64,000 nucleotides of DNA from an uncultured Burkholderiales bacterium (GCA_937927685.1 CALBSC010000073.1:29716-93715), one strand, 5' to 3'. Shown: positions 26,471 to 35,751, numbered from the stretch's first letter. The notes: generated from the letters alone by a model not told the origin. Translations and numbers: made by a program.

Positions 26471-27355
26471 ATGGAAATTTTTGGCATTCCCTCGCAAGCC
26501 TTGTTCGGACAACTGCTGATCGGTTTGATCAACGGTTCGTTCTATGCGTTGCTCTCGCTGGGCCTGGCGGTGATCTTCGGCCTGCTCAACATCATCAACT
26601 TCACGCACGGGGCTCAGTACATGCTGGGCGCGTTCGTGGCCTGGCTGGCGTTGAACAAGCTGGGCGTGAACTACTGGTTGGCCTTGGTGGTCACGCCCCT
26701 GGTGGTGGGGGCCACGGGTGTGCTGATCGAGCGCACCATGCTCAAGCAGCTCTACAAGCTCGACCACCTGTACGGGCTGTTGCTGACCTTTGGTCTGGCC
26801 CTCATCATCCAGGGCGTCTTCCGCAACGAGTATGGGTCGTCCGGCATGCCGTATCCGGTGCCCGAACTCTTCCAAGGCGTCTTCAACACCGGCTTCATGT
26901 TCCTGCCGAAATACCGGGCCTGGGTGATCGTGGCGTCACTGGTCATCTGTGCGTCCACCTGGTACGTGATTGAGCGAACCAAGCTCGGGGCCTACCTGCG
27001 TGCGGCCACTGAAAATCCCTCCCTGGTCCAGGCCTTCGGCATCAATGTGCCGCGCATGATCACGCTCACCTACGGCTTTGGCGTGGGGCTGGCTGCACTC
27101 GCCGGGGTGATGGCAGCGCCCATCTACCAGGTCAGTCCGATGATGGGTGCCGACATCATCATCGTCGTGTTTGCGGTGGTGGTCATCGGCGGCATGGGGT
27201 CGATCCTGGGTGCCATCGTGTCCGGTTTTGGCCTCGGGCTGATCGAAGGCCTGACCAAGGTGTTCTACCCCGAGGCCTCCAACACCGTTATCTTTGTCAT
27301 CATGGCCATTGTGTTGCTGATCAAACCAGCCGGCCTTTTTGGGACGCAGAAATAA
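26471..27355 (+). CDS. livH: ABC transporter permease LivH
   Basis: This 294-aa inner-membrane permease has about eight hydrophobic spans. Family marks are LIGLINGSFYALLSLGLAVIFGLL at the N-terminus and GMGSILGAIVSGFGLG near residue 240, including the EAA-like cytoplasmic loop. It forms the translocation path with LivM, which starts 7 bases after it. Confidence 0.93.
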   Translation: MEIFGIPSQALFGQLLIGLINGSFYALLSLGLAVIFGLLNIINFTHGAQYMLGAFVAWLALNKLGVNYWLALVVTPLVVGATGVLIERTMLKQLYKLDHLYGLLLTFGLALIIQGVFRNEYGSSGMPYPVPELFQGVFNTGFMFLPKYRAWVIVASLVICASTWYVIERTKLGAYLRAATENPSLVQAFGINVPRMITLTYGFGVGLAALAGVMAAPIYQVSPMMGADIIIVVFAVVVIGGMGSILGAIVSGFGLGLIEGLTKVFYPEASNTVIFVIMAIVLLIKPAGLFGTQK

Positions 27356-27361
27356 GCAGCC

Positions 27362-28324
27362 ATGGCAGACACCCCTGATTCAACTGTGCAAACGTCCGAG
27401 TCCTCCCGTCATCTGTGGGTGGCCATGGCCGTGATGGTGGCCGTCCTGGTGCTGGCCCCCACGGTGGTGTATCCCGTCTTCCTGATGAAGGTGATGTGCT
27501 TCGCCTTGTTTGCGTGCGCCTTCAATCTGCTGATCGGGTTCGGGGGCTTGTTGTCCTTCGGCCATGCCATGTTCCTGGGAACGGCGGGCTATGCGGCAGC
27601 CCATGCCTCCAAGGCCTGGGGCTGGAACCCCGAATTCGCGGTGTTGTTTGCCACCCTGTGCTCCACGGCATTGGGCGTGGTGGTGGGCTTGCTCGCCATT
27701 CGCCGCCAGGGTATTTACTTTGCCATGATCACCCTGGCACTGTCGCAGATGGTGTTCTTCTTCTACCTGCAAACCCCGTTCACCGGCGGTGAGGATGGCA
27801 TCCAGGCGGTACCGCGCGGGCACTTGTTTGGCTCGATCGACCTGGCTGACAACACCGCCATGTATGCCTTTGTGCTGGTGATGTTCCTGATCGGGTTTGG
27901 GGCCATCTGGCGGATCGTGCATTCGCCCTTTGGTCAGGTGCTCAAGGCGATTCGCGAAAACGAGCCACGCGCCTTGTCGCTGGGGTATGACACCGATTTG
28001 TACAAGCTGATTGCATTCATCCTGTCGGGCACCTTTGCCGGCATGGCTGGGGGACTCAAGTCGCTGGTCTTCCAGCTGGCCTCGCTCACCGATGTGCACT
28101 GGTCCATGTCGGGGGAAGTGGTGCTGATGACCCTGGTGGGCGGCCTGGGCACCCTGTTTGGCCCGGTGGTCGGAGCGGCGGTGATTGTCACCATGCAGAA
28201 CTACCTGGCCCAGCTGGGTGCCTGGGTCACGGTGGTTCAGGGGGCTATTTTTGTGGTGTGCGTGCTGGCGTTTCGCCGCGGCATCATCGGCGAGCTGGCG
28301 AACTGGCTGAAAAAGCCTCTGTGA
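27362..28324 (+). CDS. livM: ABC transporter permease LivM
   Basis: This 320-aa second permease has the LivM hallmark FNLLIGFGGLLSFGHAMFLG, then IRRQGIYFAMITLALSQM and the C-terminal TLVGGLGTLFGPVVGA. It pairs with LivH and closes the liv operon. No clear terminator follows; an AT-rich stretch begins about 55 bases later. Confidence 0.93.
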   Translation: MADTPDSTVQTSESSRHLWVAMAVMVAVLVLAPTVVYPVFLMKVMCFALFACAFNLLIGFGGLLSFGHAMFLGTAGYAAAHASKAWGWNPEFAVLFATLCSTALGVVVGLLAIRRQGIYFAMITLALSQMVFFFYLQTPFTGGEDGIQAVPRGHLFGSIDLADNTAMYAFVLVMFLIGFGAIWRIVHSPFGQVLKAIRENEPRALSLGYDTDLYKLIAFILSGTFAGMAGGLKSLVFQLASLTDVHWSMSGEVVLMTLVGGLGTLFGPVVGAAVIVTMQNYLAQLGAWVTVVQGAIFVVCVLAFRRGIIGELANWLKKPL

Positions 28325-28373
28325 CAGTTCCGGGGCGGGGCCTAAGGAGGAGTGTCGGCCACCTGTCCCTCCA

Positions 28374-28438
28374 GATTGAATCCATTGGAATTCCATTTTT
28401 CTTTTGATTCTTCAAAAATAGTTCTAAAGGATTCAATC
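28374..28438. repeat. AT-rich intergenic dyad GATTGAATCC ... GGATTCAATC
   Basis: Downstream of livM, a 10-bp perfect inverted repeat (28374-28383 and 28429-28438) flanks a 45-base AT-rich core containing GGAATTCC. A further direct copy, GATTGAATCC followed by AT, lies at 28805-28814 beyond the terminator. The core is strikingly poorer in GC than the rest of the window. It could be a protein-binding region or a transcript hairpin. Confidence 0.4.
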
Positions 28439-28544
28439 TTGCTTGCCGCTGCAGCGATCACTTTTTGCAAATATTTTTCAAGATCGTGTACACCATTCCC
28501 GCATGACGGGCGTTGTAGGAGCATCTCAACGCTTCTTACATGAC

Positions 28545-28736
28545 ATGAGCAAAGCCAACACCTCCAAGTCTGTCACCCAGACCACCCTGGACCGTTGCTT
28601 CCGGTATGTGTCGTCAGAATCCCCGCAACTTCGCGTCACCTTCGACCGTCTGCGAGCCCAACTCGCCCTCGACGCCGAGCAGCGCAGCCGCCCGGTTGCC
28701 CGTATTTATTCAGGTTTGCGCGCCGTGAAGGCCTGA
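28545..28736 (+). CDS. Small hypothetical protein, 63 aa
   Basis: This short frame is supported by strongly GC third positions and a terminator directly after it. I take ATG 28545 (MSKANTSK); an in-frame ATG at 28503 would add 14 residues. Neither start has a clear ribosome site. The product is basic and probably helical (TFDRLRAQLALDAEQRSR), without signal or membrane span. I do not recognise the family. It stands alone behind an AT-rich upstream region. Confidence 0.55.
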   Translation: MSKANTSKSVTQTTLDRCFRYVSSESPQLRVTFDRLRAQLALDAEQRSRPVARIYSGLRAVKA

Positions 28737-28762
28737 GTCAGTCTCGCGCTCAACCCCCATCA

Positions 28763-28783
28763 GGCCCCGTGAGGGGCCTTTTT
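28763..28783 (+). terminator. Rho-independent terminator
   Basis: GGCCCC, loop GTGA, GGGGCC, then five Ts form a classic intrinsic terminator 26 bases after the 63-aa gene. It would end that transcript, and any readthrough from the liv operon. Confidence 0.8.
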
Positions 28784-28866
28784 CATGGCCGGCAAGAACC
28801 TCTCGATTGAATCCATCCCGACCGACTTTTCAGGGGCGCTGGGTGGTGAGCACCCGGCCGGGTGCC

Positions 28867-30507
28867 TCAATCGATGGCGGAGGCCGATTTGAGCTGTTCG
28901 CGCAAGACAAATTTCTGAATCTTGCCCGTTGAGGTTTTGGGCAGCACGCCAAAGACTATGCGCTTGGGTACCTTGAAGCGCGCGAGCAGTCCACGGCAGA
29001 ACTCGATCAGGTCCGCTTCGGTGACCTGGCCCTGCGGCTTGAGTTCCACAAACCCACACGGCACTTCGCCCCATTTCGGATCGGGCATGGCCACGACCGC
29101 CGCCAGCATCACGGCGGGGTGGCGGCACAAGGCGTCCTCGACCTCGATGGAGGAGATGTTCTCACCGCCGGAGATGATGACATCCTTGCTGCGGTCGCGG
29201 ATTTTCACGTACCCGTCCGGGTACATCACGGCCAGGTCGCCCGTGTGGAACCAGCCACCCTGGAAGGCCTCCTGGGTGGCTGCCGGATTCTTGAGATAGC
29301 CCTTCATGACGATGTTGCCACGGAAGAAAATCTCGCCCAGGGTTTCACCGTCAGCCGGCACGGGTTGCAGGGTTTCAGGATTCAGGACGGTGACGGCTTG
29401 CTGAAGCGGGTAGGCCACGCCCTGACGCCCGTTCAGGCGGGCGCGCTCGGGCAAGTCCAGGGCATCCCATTCGGGTTGCTTGGCACACACGGCAGCCGGT
29501 CCGTACACCTCGGTGAGTCCGTACACGTGCGTGAGGGTGATGCCAGCCGCCTCGCAACCTTCAATCACGGCCGCGGGAGGCGCCGCTCCGGCGATCAGGC
29601 CCTTGACGTTGTGTGTGATGCCGGCACGCAGTTCCTGCGGCGCATGAATCAGCATGCTGTAAACGATGGGGGCTCCACACAGGTGGGTGATGTGGTGCTC
29701 GCGAATCAGCGGGAAGATGAGCGCAGGGTCCACCCGCCGCAGGCATACGCTGGTCCCGGCAATGAGTGCCATGGTCCAGGGGAAGCACCACCCGTTGCAA
29801 TGGAACATGGGCAGCGTCCACAGGTAGACGGCGTGGTGCGGCAGCTCCCAGGTGATGACGTTGCTGGCCGCGTTGAGGTAGGCGCCACGGTGATGGGTGA
29901 CCACGCCTTTGGGGTTGCCGGTGGTGCCCGAGGTGTAGTTGAGGGCAATGGCGTCCCACTCATCGCTGGGCAGGGCCCAGGCATGCTGCGGGTCTCCTTC
30001 TGCCAGCAACTGCTCGTAGCTCAGATCGCCCAGCGACTTGCCTGCCGGTGCCTCGTCGTCCTCCACCTCGATGACCAGCGGGCGACGTGCACCCAAATGG
30101 GCCAAAGCGCCCTCGACCACGCTGGCAAACTCGCGGTCGGTGAGCAAGACCTTGGCTTCGCCGTGTTCCAGCATGAAGGCGATGGCCTGAGCGTCCAGCC
30201 GCGTGTTGAGCGTGTTGAGCACGGCCCCCGTCATCGGGATACCAAAATGGGCTTCAAACATCGCGGGCACATTGGGCAGCATCACCGCGACCGTGTCCCC
30301 CTCGCCAATCCCCCGCAGTTGCAAGGCCGAGGCCAGACGGCGACAACGCGCATAGGTTTGCGACCAGGTCTGGCGCCGAGCGCCATACACGATGGCCTGG
30401 CGGTTGGGGTAGACCATTGCTGCGCGCTCCAGAAAACTCAGCGGCGAGAGGGACACATGGTTGGCGGCGTTCTTGTCCAGGTCGGTGTTGTAGGGGTTGT
30501 GGGTCAT
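28867..30507 (-). CDS. Acyl-CoA synthetase (AMP-forming), medium-chain AlkK-like
   Basis: This 546-aa ANL-superfamily ligase activates a carboxylic acid to its CoA thioester. The P-loop is LNYTSGTTGNPKG; the adenylate-contacting segment is THVYGLTEVYG; the hinge aspartate lies in YVKIRDRSKDVIISGGENIS; and the C-terminal lysine lies in KTSTGKIQK. Length and motifs fit the AlkK/medium-chain group. It shares a strand with the FAH/hydratase-family gene 36 bases upstream, so the two are probably one transcript. Confidence 0.92.
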   Translation of the reverse strand: MTHNPYNTDLDKNAANHVSLSPLSFLERAAMVYPNRQAIVYGARRQTWSQTYARCRRLASALQLRGIGEGDTVAVMLPNVPAMFEAHFGIPMTGAVLNTLNTRLDAQAIAFMLEHGEAKVLLTDREFASVVEGALAHLGARRPLVIEVEDDEAPAGKSLGDLSYEQLLAEGDPQHAWALPSDEWDAIALNYTSGTTGNPKGVVTHHRGAYLNAASNVITWELPHHAVYLWTLPMFHCNGWCFPWTMALIAGTSVCLRRVDPALIFPLIREHHITHLCGAPIVYSMLIHAPQELRAGITHNVKGLIAGAAPPAAVIEGCEAAGITLTHVYGLTEVYGPAAVCAKQPEWDALDLPERARLNGRQGVAYPLQQAVTVLNPETLQPVPADGETLGEIFFRGNIVMKGYLKNPAATQEAFQGGWFHTGDLAVMYPDGYVKIRDRSKDVIISGGENISSIEVEDALCRHPAVMLAAVVAMPDPKWGEVPCGFVELKPQGQVTEADLIEFCRGLLARFKVPKRIVFGVLPKTSTGKIQKFVLREQLKSASAID

Positions 30508-30543
30508 CTCGTGTCTCCGGGGGCAGTCGCGTTGCGGGGGCGA

Positions 30544-31341
30544 TCAGTCCAGCGTCAGGTGCAGCGTGGACAGGGGGGCAGGGAAGTCGGCCGTCCAGTG
30601 CTGGCCTGATGCGATCGGGAAGGCATCGGTCCAGGTGCCGGTGGTGATCACATCGCCCGGCTTCAGATCCGGGGCACCCGGGCAAGCGCGAAGTTCCCGC
30701 ATGAAATAGTGCAGGGCACGCAAGGGGCTGTCCAGCACGTGGCGACCCCTGCCGCGCGCGACCTCGGTCTGGTCTTTCAGCAAGCGCATGGTCATGTCGG
30801 CCAGCCGCGTGTCCAGTTCGTCGGCGTTCGCGGCCAGGCTACCCAGGGGAACGCGTTGCCCCACCAGCAGACGCGCATGCAACCCGCTGTCGGCAATGGT
30901 GTCACTGGCCTGGAATTTCCAGTCGGGCAGGTGCGATTGCACCACTTCAAAGCCCGGCGCGATCCAGTCGATGGACTCGAACAAGGCTTGCAGGTTCGCT
31001 GCCTTGGGCGGGGTGCGGGACAGACCAAACACCACTTCCGGTTCCAACCGGGGCTGACAGGTGGCGTCCAGCGACAGCCGGCCCTGACCCTCACACAGCT
31101 GCAGGGTGCTGTCCCACACCGTGCCCCAGATGGGTGCGTACACCTGGTAGAGCGGCCAGAGGGTGCGGTTGGTAAACCCGATTTTGAAGCCCCGGGGCTG
31201 TTCCCCTCGCTGCTCTCGCAGGGCGCGAACGGCCAGCGCCTGTTGGTAGGCCCGGGCGGTGTCAAAGCCGGCTGCGCTGCTGGGCGGGTGCGGCCAGAGC
31301 TGGCCCGTGTCGAGATGGGTCAAAAGCGCTTGTGGGGTCAT
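30544..31341 (-). CDS. 2-keto-4-pentenoate hydratase/FAH-family protein
   Basis: This 265-aa protein matches the MhpD/hydratase-decarboxylase branch of the fumarylacetoacetase fold. Characteristic segments are GFKIGFTN, RLEPEVVFGL (the glutamates bind the metal) and LKPGDVITTGTWTDAFPI near the C-terminus. It would hydrate or decarboxylate a 2-oxo-enoate in aromatic meta-cleavage. No extradiol dioxygenase is in the window, so its place in a pathway is open. I use the ATG at 31341; the longer frame merely runs across the divergent promoter. Confidence 0.85.
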   Translation of the reverse strand: MTPQALLTHLDTGQLWPHPPSSAAGFDTARAYQQALAVRALREQRGEQPRGFKIGFTNRTLWPLYQVYAPIWGTVWDSTLQLCEGQGRLSLDATCQPRLEPEVVFGLSRTPPKAANLQALFESIDWIAPGFEVVQSHLPDWKFQASDTIADSGLHARLLVGQRVPLGSLAANADELDTRLADMTMRLLKDQTEVARGRGRHVLDSPLRALHYFMRELRACPGAPDLKPGDVITTGTWTDAFPIASGQHWTADFPAPLSTLHLTLD

Positions 31342-31536
31342 CGGGGATCGAGGCGGTGGCGGGCCGCAGGGCCCTTGATAATGGTTGATGGTTCTGTCTC
31401 GCGCTGGCTTGGCAGAAGTGGAAAGATTTGGCTCAATGCGGGCTGTGCCGATGGGCCCATTCTGGCCCAGCCGGTGCGGTCTCGCAACTGGGCGAGCCGC
31501 GACGACGCTAACGACAACGATGTGGAGAATCCCCCC

Positions 31537-32523
31537 ATGAAATCCCTGGCTGCCTGGTACCGAAAAAATGGTGACGCCCGTGACGTGCTTGAAGTGGGTG
31601 AGATCGACCTGCCCGAGCCAGCGGCCGGCGAGGTCTGCGTCCGGCTCAAAACCTCCGGCGTGAACCCCTCGGATGTGAAGTCCCGTCGCACCCGTCCGGT
31701 CGATGCCCCCCTGATCGTGCCGCACAGCGATGGCGCGGGGGTGATCACCGCGGTGGGGGCGGGCGTTCCCGCCTCGCGCGTGGGCGAGCGCGTCTGGATC
31801 TGGAATGGTCAGTGGCAACGCCCGCTGGGGACGGCCAGCCAGTTCATCGTACTGGCCGCCGAGCAGGCCGTGACCCTGCCGACGGGCACAACAGACGCCG
31901 AAGCGGCTTGCCTGGGCATTCCGGCCCTGACCGCGCAGCAGGCGATCAATCTGGCCGGCGACCTGAAGGGGCGTACCGTGCTGGTCATCGGCGCGGGAGG
32001 CGCTGTGGGGCATTACGCCACCCAGATGGCCAAGCTGGCGGGGGCCCGGGTCATCGGCACCGTGGGCGGTCAGGCACGTGCCGACCACGCTCGCGCGGCG
32101 GGCGCCGACGAACTGGTGAATTACAAGACCGAACCGGTGGTGGATCGCATCAAGGCCTTGACCCAGGGGCAGGGCGTGGATGTCATCATCGACATGGACT
32201 TCTCCACCACGGCGGGCTGGCTGTCGCAGGGTGTGTTGCGTCGGCATGGTGTGCTGGTGTGTTACGGCTCCAACGTGAGCACCGAGGTGCCGGTGACGTT
32301 CCGGCCCTTGCTGTGGGGTTCCTTCGATCTGCGCTTCTTCCTCGTGTATGACCTCACCGCGTCAGACCGGGCGCGCACGCTCTCACAGATCACTGACTTG
32401 CTGGCCAGTGGGCGCTTGAAGCACGCGGTGGCGCAGCACTACCCGCTGGCCGATATCGTGAAAGCGCATGAGGCGGTCGAGGCCGGACAGGCCCTGGGCA
32501 ACATCGTGATCGACTTGCCCTGA
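31537..32523 (+). CDS. NADPH:quinone oxidoreductase-like medium-chain dehydrogenase (zinc-free)
   Basis: This 328-aa MDR-superfamily enzyme has an N-terminal GroES-like domain (SGVNPSDVKSR) and a nucleotide fold with IGAGGAVGHYATQMAKLAGA. The zinc ligands of alcohol dehydrogenases are absent, so quinone oxidoreductase or enone reductase activity is expected. GTGGAGA precedes the ATG at 31537. It is divergent from the FAH-family gene and followed after 3 bases by a small membrane protein gene. Confidence 0.9.
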   Translation: MKSLAAWYRKNGDARDVLEVGEIDLPEPAAGEVCVRLKTSGVNPSDVKSRRTRPVDAPLIVPHSDGAGVITAVGAGVPASRVGERVWIWNGQWQRPLGTASQFIVLAAEQAVTLPTGTTDAEAACLGIPALTAQQAINLAGDLKGRTVLVIGAGGAVGHYATQMAKLAGARVIGTVGGQARADHARAAGADELVNYKTEPVVDRIKALTQGQGVDVIIDMDFSTTAGWLSQGVLRRHGVLVCYGSNVSTEVPVTFRPLLWGSFDLRFFLVYDLTASDRARTLSQITDLLASGRLKHAVAQHYPLADIVKAHEAVEAGQALGNIVIDLP

Positions 32524-32526
32524 CCC

Positions 32527-32802
32527 ATGTACCTGGTTGCCATTGCCTGGTTGTATGTGGCGGTGATGATGGCCATCGCCGAGGCCACGCATTCGCAAGG
32601 CTCGCTGCTGGGCGCGGTCATCACCTTGCTGCTGTACGGCATACTGCCTTTGGCCTTGGTGCTCTATGTGATGGGCACACCCGTGCGGCGGCGCCAGCGG
32701 TTGCTGGAGGAGCAGCGTGAAGCCCAGGCCGCGAACCCAGATTCGGTCGAGGTGCCTGAGGGGGGGCGACAGTCACCCGCAGACCCTGTGCAGAACCGTT
32801 GA
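32527..32802 (+). CDS. Small inner-membrane protein, 91 aa
   Basis: This 91-aa protein has two hydrophobic segments (residues 3-20 and 28-49) followed by a basic stretch (PVRRRQRLLEEQRE) and a hydrophilic tail. The topology suggests both ends in the cytoplasm. I do not recognise a function. It lies 3 bases after the quinone-oxidoreductase-like gene, so it is probably co-transcribed. Confidence 0.75.
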   Translation: MYLVAIAWLYVAVMMAIAEATHSQGSLLGAVITLLLYGILPLALVLYVMGTPVRRRQRLLEEQREAQAANPDSVEVPEGGRQSPADPVQNR

Positions 32803-32835
32803 TGGTCTGGACCCACCCATTTTCAAGATTCCTTC

Positions 32836-33396
32836 ATGGCACTTAAATCCACCATCTACAAAGCCTTCTTGCAAGTGGCCGACATCGATCACGGTTTCTA
32901 CCAGGACTTATCCCTGACCCTGGCGCGTCATCCCAGCGAGACCGACGAGCGCATGATGGTGCGACTGGCGGCCATGGCCCTGTCAGCGCATCAACTGCAG
33001 GACCGCTGCCAGGGTGACGGGCGACTGGCCTTTGGCGCCGGGTTGTCCGACCCGGATGACCCCGACGTCTCGCTCACCGATTTCACCGGTCGCAAGCGCT
33101 TGTGGGTGGAAGTGGGGTTGCCCGAGGACAAGCCGCTCACGCGCGCCTGCAGCAAGGCCGATGAGGTGGTGGTGTATGCCTACCAGTCGAATGCGCCGAT
33201 CTGGTGGCGTGGCATCGAGTCGCGCCTCTCGCGCCTGGACCGCTTGTCGGTCTGGCATTTGCCGCTGTCGGCGGACCACGCTCTGAGCCCCTTGGCCGAG
33301 CGCAGCATGCAGTTGCAGGCCACCATTCAAGAACACAGCCTGACGCTCAGCAGCGAGCGCGGCAGCGTCCACATCGAGCCCGAGCGATGGAAGTAA
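32836..33396 (+). CDS. yaeQ: YaeQ family protein
   Basis: This 186-aa protein matches YaeQ, a PD-(D/E)XK nuclease-fold family of uncertain role. Family marks are MALKSTIYK at the start, HPSETDERMMVRLAAMAL, LWVEVGLPEDKPLTRACSKA and the terminal VHIEPERWK. The glutamates and lysines of the nuclease-like core are kept. It follows the small membrane protein by 33 bases. Confidence 0.92.
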   Translation: MALKSTIYKAFLQVADIDHGFYQDLSLTLARHPSETDERMMVRLAAMALSAHQLQDRCQGDGRLAFGAGLSDPDDPDVSLTDFTGRKRLWVEVGLPEDKPLTRACSKADEVVVYAYQSNAPIWWRGIESRLSRLDRLSVWHLPLSADHALSPLAERSMQLQATIQEHSLTLSSERGSVHIEPERWK

Positions 33397-33526
33397 GCCC
33401 GACGGCCTGATCACCTGGCATGGACAACACGCTTTGCCACCCACACAACACACGCAATCCCTGCAACCGCCCTCACCCCCGCAACCTTCGGTCACATCGC
33501 ACGGCTGGAACTTTGCAACCCTCACC

Positions 33527-34603
33527 ATGAAACTGTCTACCGATTCCTCCTTTGTGTTTGATGCCCTGCCCGGGCGCGTCGTGTTTGGCGAGGGCTGTCT
33601 CGCCACCCTGGTCGCCGAGGTCGAGTCCCTGGGCGCCCAACGTGCGCTGGTGCTGTGCACCCCCGAGCAACGTGATGTGGCCGAGCGTGTGTCGCGCCAG
33701 CTGGGTGAGCGATCGGCGGGCATTTTTGATCAGGCCGTCATGCATGTGCCCATCGAAACCGCGCGCGCAGCCCGTGCCCGTGCTGCCGAACTCGGGGCGG
33801 ATGTGGCCGTGGCCGTGGGCGGCGGCTCCACCATCGGGCTGGGCAAGGCGATTGCGCTTGAATCGGGCTTGCCCATCATTGCCATTCCCACCACGTATGC
33901 GGGTTCGGAGATGACCACCATCTTTGGCATCACCGAAGGGGGCGTCAAAAAGACTGGTCGTGACCCGCGCGTGCTGCCGCGCACGGTGCTCTACGACCCG
34001 ACACTCACCCTCACACTGCCGGTCAACCTGTCGGTCACGAGCTGCATGAATGCGGTGGCACACGCGGCAGAAGGCCTGTACGCGCCGGATGGCAATCCCA
34101 TCATGAGCCTCATGGCCGAAGCCGGTGTGGCTGCCATCGCCCAGGCCTTGCCGCGACTGTGCCTCGACGCCCAGGACTTGACCGCGCGCACCGAGGCGAT
34201 GTACGGTGCCTGGTTGTGCGGCAAGGTATTGGGCCATGTGGCCATGTCGCTGCACCACAAGTTGTGTCACACCCTGGGGGGCAGTTTCAATTTGCCCCAC
34301 GCAGAGACCCACACGGTTGTCTTGCCGCAAGCGCTGGCCTACAACACGCCTGCGGCGCCCGAAGCCATGGCACGCCTGGCTCGCGCCATGGGCAGCACCA
34401 CGGCGGCGCAAGGTGCGTTTGACCTGGCACAGCGCCATGGCGCGCCTGTGTCGCTGCGCGAACTCGGCATGAAGGCGAGCGACCTGGACCGCGCCTGCGA
34501 ACTGGCCATGCAAAACCAGTACAACAACCCCCGCCCCCTGGAGCAGGCGGCCATTCGCCAGTTGCTGCAAGACGCCTTCGACGGGCGTCGTCCCAGCGTC
34601 TGA
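33527..34603 (+). CDS. Maleylacetate reductase-like iron-containing alcohol dehydrogenase
   Basis: This 358-aa group III dehydrogenase fits maleylacetate reductase, which turns maleylacetate into 3-oxoadipate in chloro- and hydroxyaromatic degradation. Segments are VGGGSTIGLGKAIAL (NAD site), IPTTYAGSEMT, MNAVAHAAEGLYAP and HHKLCHTLGGSFNLPHAETH, the last with metal-binding histidines. I use the ATG at 33527; the upstream frame extension is low-complexity. It is followed by a carboxymuconolactone-decarboxylase-family gene, which supports a beta-ketoadipate-type role. Confidence 0.88.
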   Translation: MKLSTDSSFVFDALPGRVVFGEGCLATLVAEVESLGAQRALVLCTPEQRDVAERVSRQLGERSAGIFDQAVMHVPIETARAARARAAELGADVAVAVGGGSTIGLGKAIALESGLPIIAIPTTYAGSEMTTIFGITEGGVKKTGRDPRVLPRTVLYDPTLTLTLPVNLSVTSCMNAVAHAAEGLYAPDGNPIMSLMAEAGVAAIAQALPRLCLDAQDLTARTEAMYGAWLCGKVLGHVAMSLHHKLCHTLGGSFNLPHAETHTVVLPQALAYNTPAAPEAMARLARAMGSTTAAQGAFDLAQRHGAPVSLRELGMKASDLDRACELAMQNQYNNPRPLEQAAIRQLLQDAFDGRRPSV

Positions 34604-34695
34604 GTGGACCTGGATCCCCCTGGTGCTGCCCTGCCTCTTGCAGCAGACCGAGAGCACCAACTTCTTTATCACCTGATCGAACACAAGGAGCCACC

Positions 34696-35286
34696 ATGAC
34701 CGAACGACTGAGCCAGATTGCCTACGAGGACTTGAGCCCCGAGGTGAAACCCATGGCCGATTACATCCTCAGCATTTCCAGCGCAGGACTGGGTGGTCCC
34801 TACAACGCCCTGATGCGCAGCCCGGTGATGGCGCAACGCACCCTGGACCTGCTCGACTATCTGCGCTTCAACACCACGGTGCCCAAGCGCTTGAATGAAT
34901 TTGCCATTCTGATTCAGGCGCGCATCTCCAACGCGCAGTACGAGTGGTGGGCGCACGAGCGCATCGCGCGCAAGGCGGGTTTGTCGGAACAGGTGATGAG
35001 CAGCCTGCGCGAATGCCGCCGTCCCGAAGGCATGCAGGCCGATGAAGACCTGGTGTATGACTTTTGCGTGCAACTCTCGCTGAACCACCGGGTGCCCGAC
35101 GACCTGTGGGCGCGCGCGGTGGCCGCCATGGGCGAACAGCAAGTGATTGATCTGGTGGTGCTCTCGGGCACCTATGTGATGGTGTCGATGTTGCTCAACG
35201 CCACGCAGGTCGGTTTGCCCAGCGACGATCCGCTCCCGCTCGAGGTGTTGCCTGCGAACGAGATCCACCGCCGGCTGTTGGCCTGA
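34696..35286 (+). CDS. Carboxymuconolactone decarboxylase-family protein
   Basis: This 196-aa all-helical protein of the AhpD/CMD fold has LNEFAILIQARISNAQYEWWAHERIARKAGLS and LVVLSGTYVMVSMLLNAT. The CxxC of peroxidase members is missing, so a decarboxylase-like or unknown role is more likely. GGAG lies 8 bases before the start. Its partner upstream is maleylacetate-reductase-like. Confidence 0.88.
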   Translation: MTERLSQIAYEDLSPEVKPMADYILSISSAGLGGPYNALMRSPVMAQRTLDLLDYLRFNTTVPKRLNEFAILIQARISNAQYEWWAHERIARKAGLSEQVMSSLRECRRPEGMQADEDLVYDFCVQLSLNHRVPDDLWARAVAAMGEQQVIDLVVLSGTYVMVSMLLNATQVGLPSDDPLPLEVLPANEIHRRLLA

Positions 35287-35700
35287 TCAGGGCGGGGCGC
35301 TTTCGCACACCTTGCCACCGTCACGCTTGAAGCAACTGCAACTGAGGGACCACTGCTTGAGTTGGGACTTGTTCACCCCGGGGACCGAGACGCGGCGCGA
35401 GGCGTCCAGCGGAATGTACAAAGGCGGTTGCAAGGGCACCGACGCCACGCTGTTGTCCTTGCGCTGCACGCTCACGCCCCGGCACACCAACGGCCCGGGC
35501 AGGCGGTTGCCGACCTCGATCAGCAGGATCTCGGGCGCTTCGGGAAGCCAGCCGACCTCGATGCGCAAGCGCGTCTGTTCCTGTCGGTCCAGCGGGGTTT
35601 CACGCGCCCTGGGCTGTGACGATGACCACGGCCACCATGACGCCTGCGCCACCGCGCAGACCATTCCTCCCACCAACCCCCACCACATCGTGCCTCGCAT
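35287..35700 (-). CDS. Small secreted hypothetical protein, 137 aa
   Basis: ATG 35700 opens a signal peptide (MRGTMWWGLVGGMVCAVAQA), after which the mature protein has three cysteines, two of them in SCSCFKRDGG near the C-terminus. The middle reads like a beta-sandwich (EILLIEVGNRLPGPLVC). I do not recognise it. It is convergent with the CMD-family gene and divergent from the amidase. Confidence 0.7.
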   Translation of the reverse strand: MRGTMWWGLVGGMVCAVAQASWWPWSSSQPRARETPLDRQEQTRLRIEVGWLPEAPEILLIEVGNRLPGPLVCRGVSVQRKDNSVASVPLQPPLYIPLDASRRVSVPGVNKSQLKQWSLSCSCFKRDGGKVCESAPP

Positions 35701-35751
35701 GGCGCCGCATCGTACCATTGGCAGGTGGACTCAACCTTGACCGGACTCACC

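Noticed and set aside
28342..28524. 60-aa minus-strand frame in the AT-rich gap
   Set aside because: No ribosome site, unusual composition, and it contains the inverted repeat; not supported as a gene.
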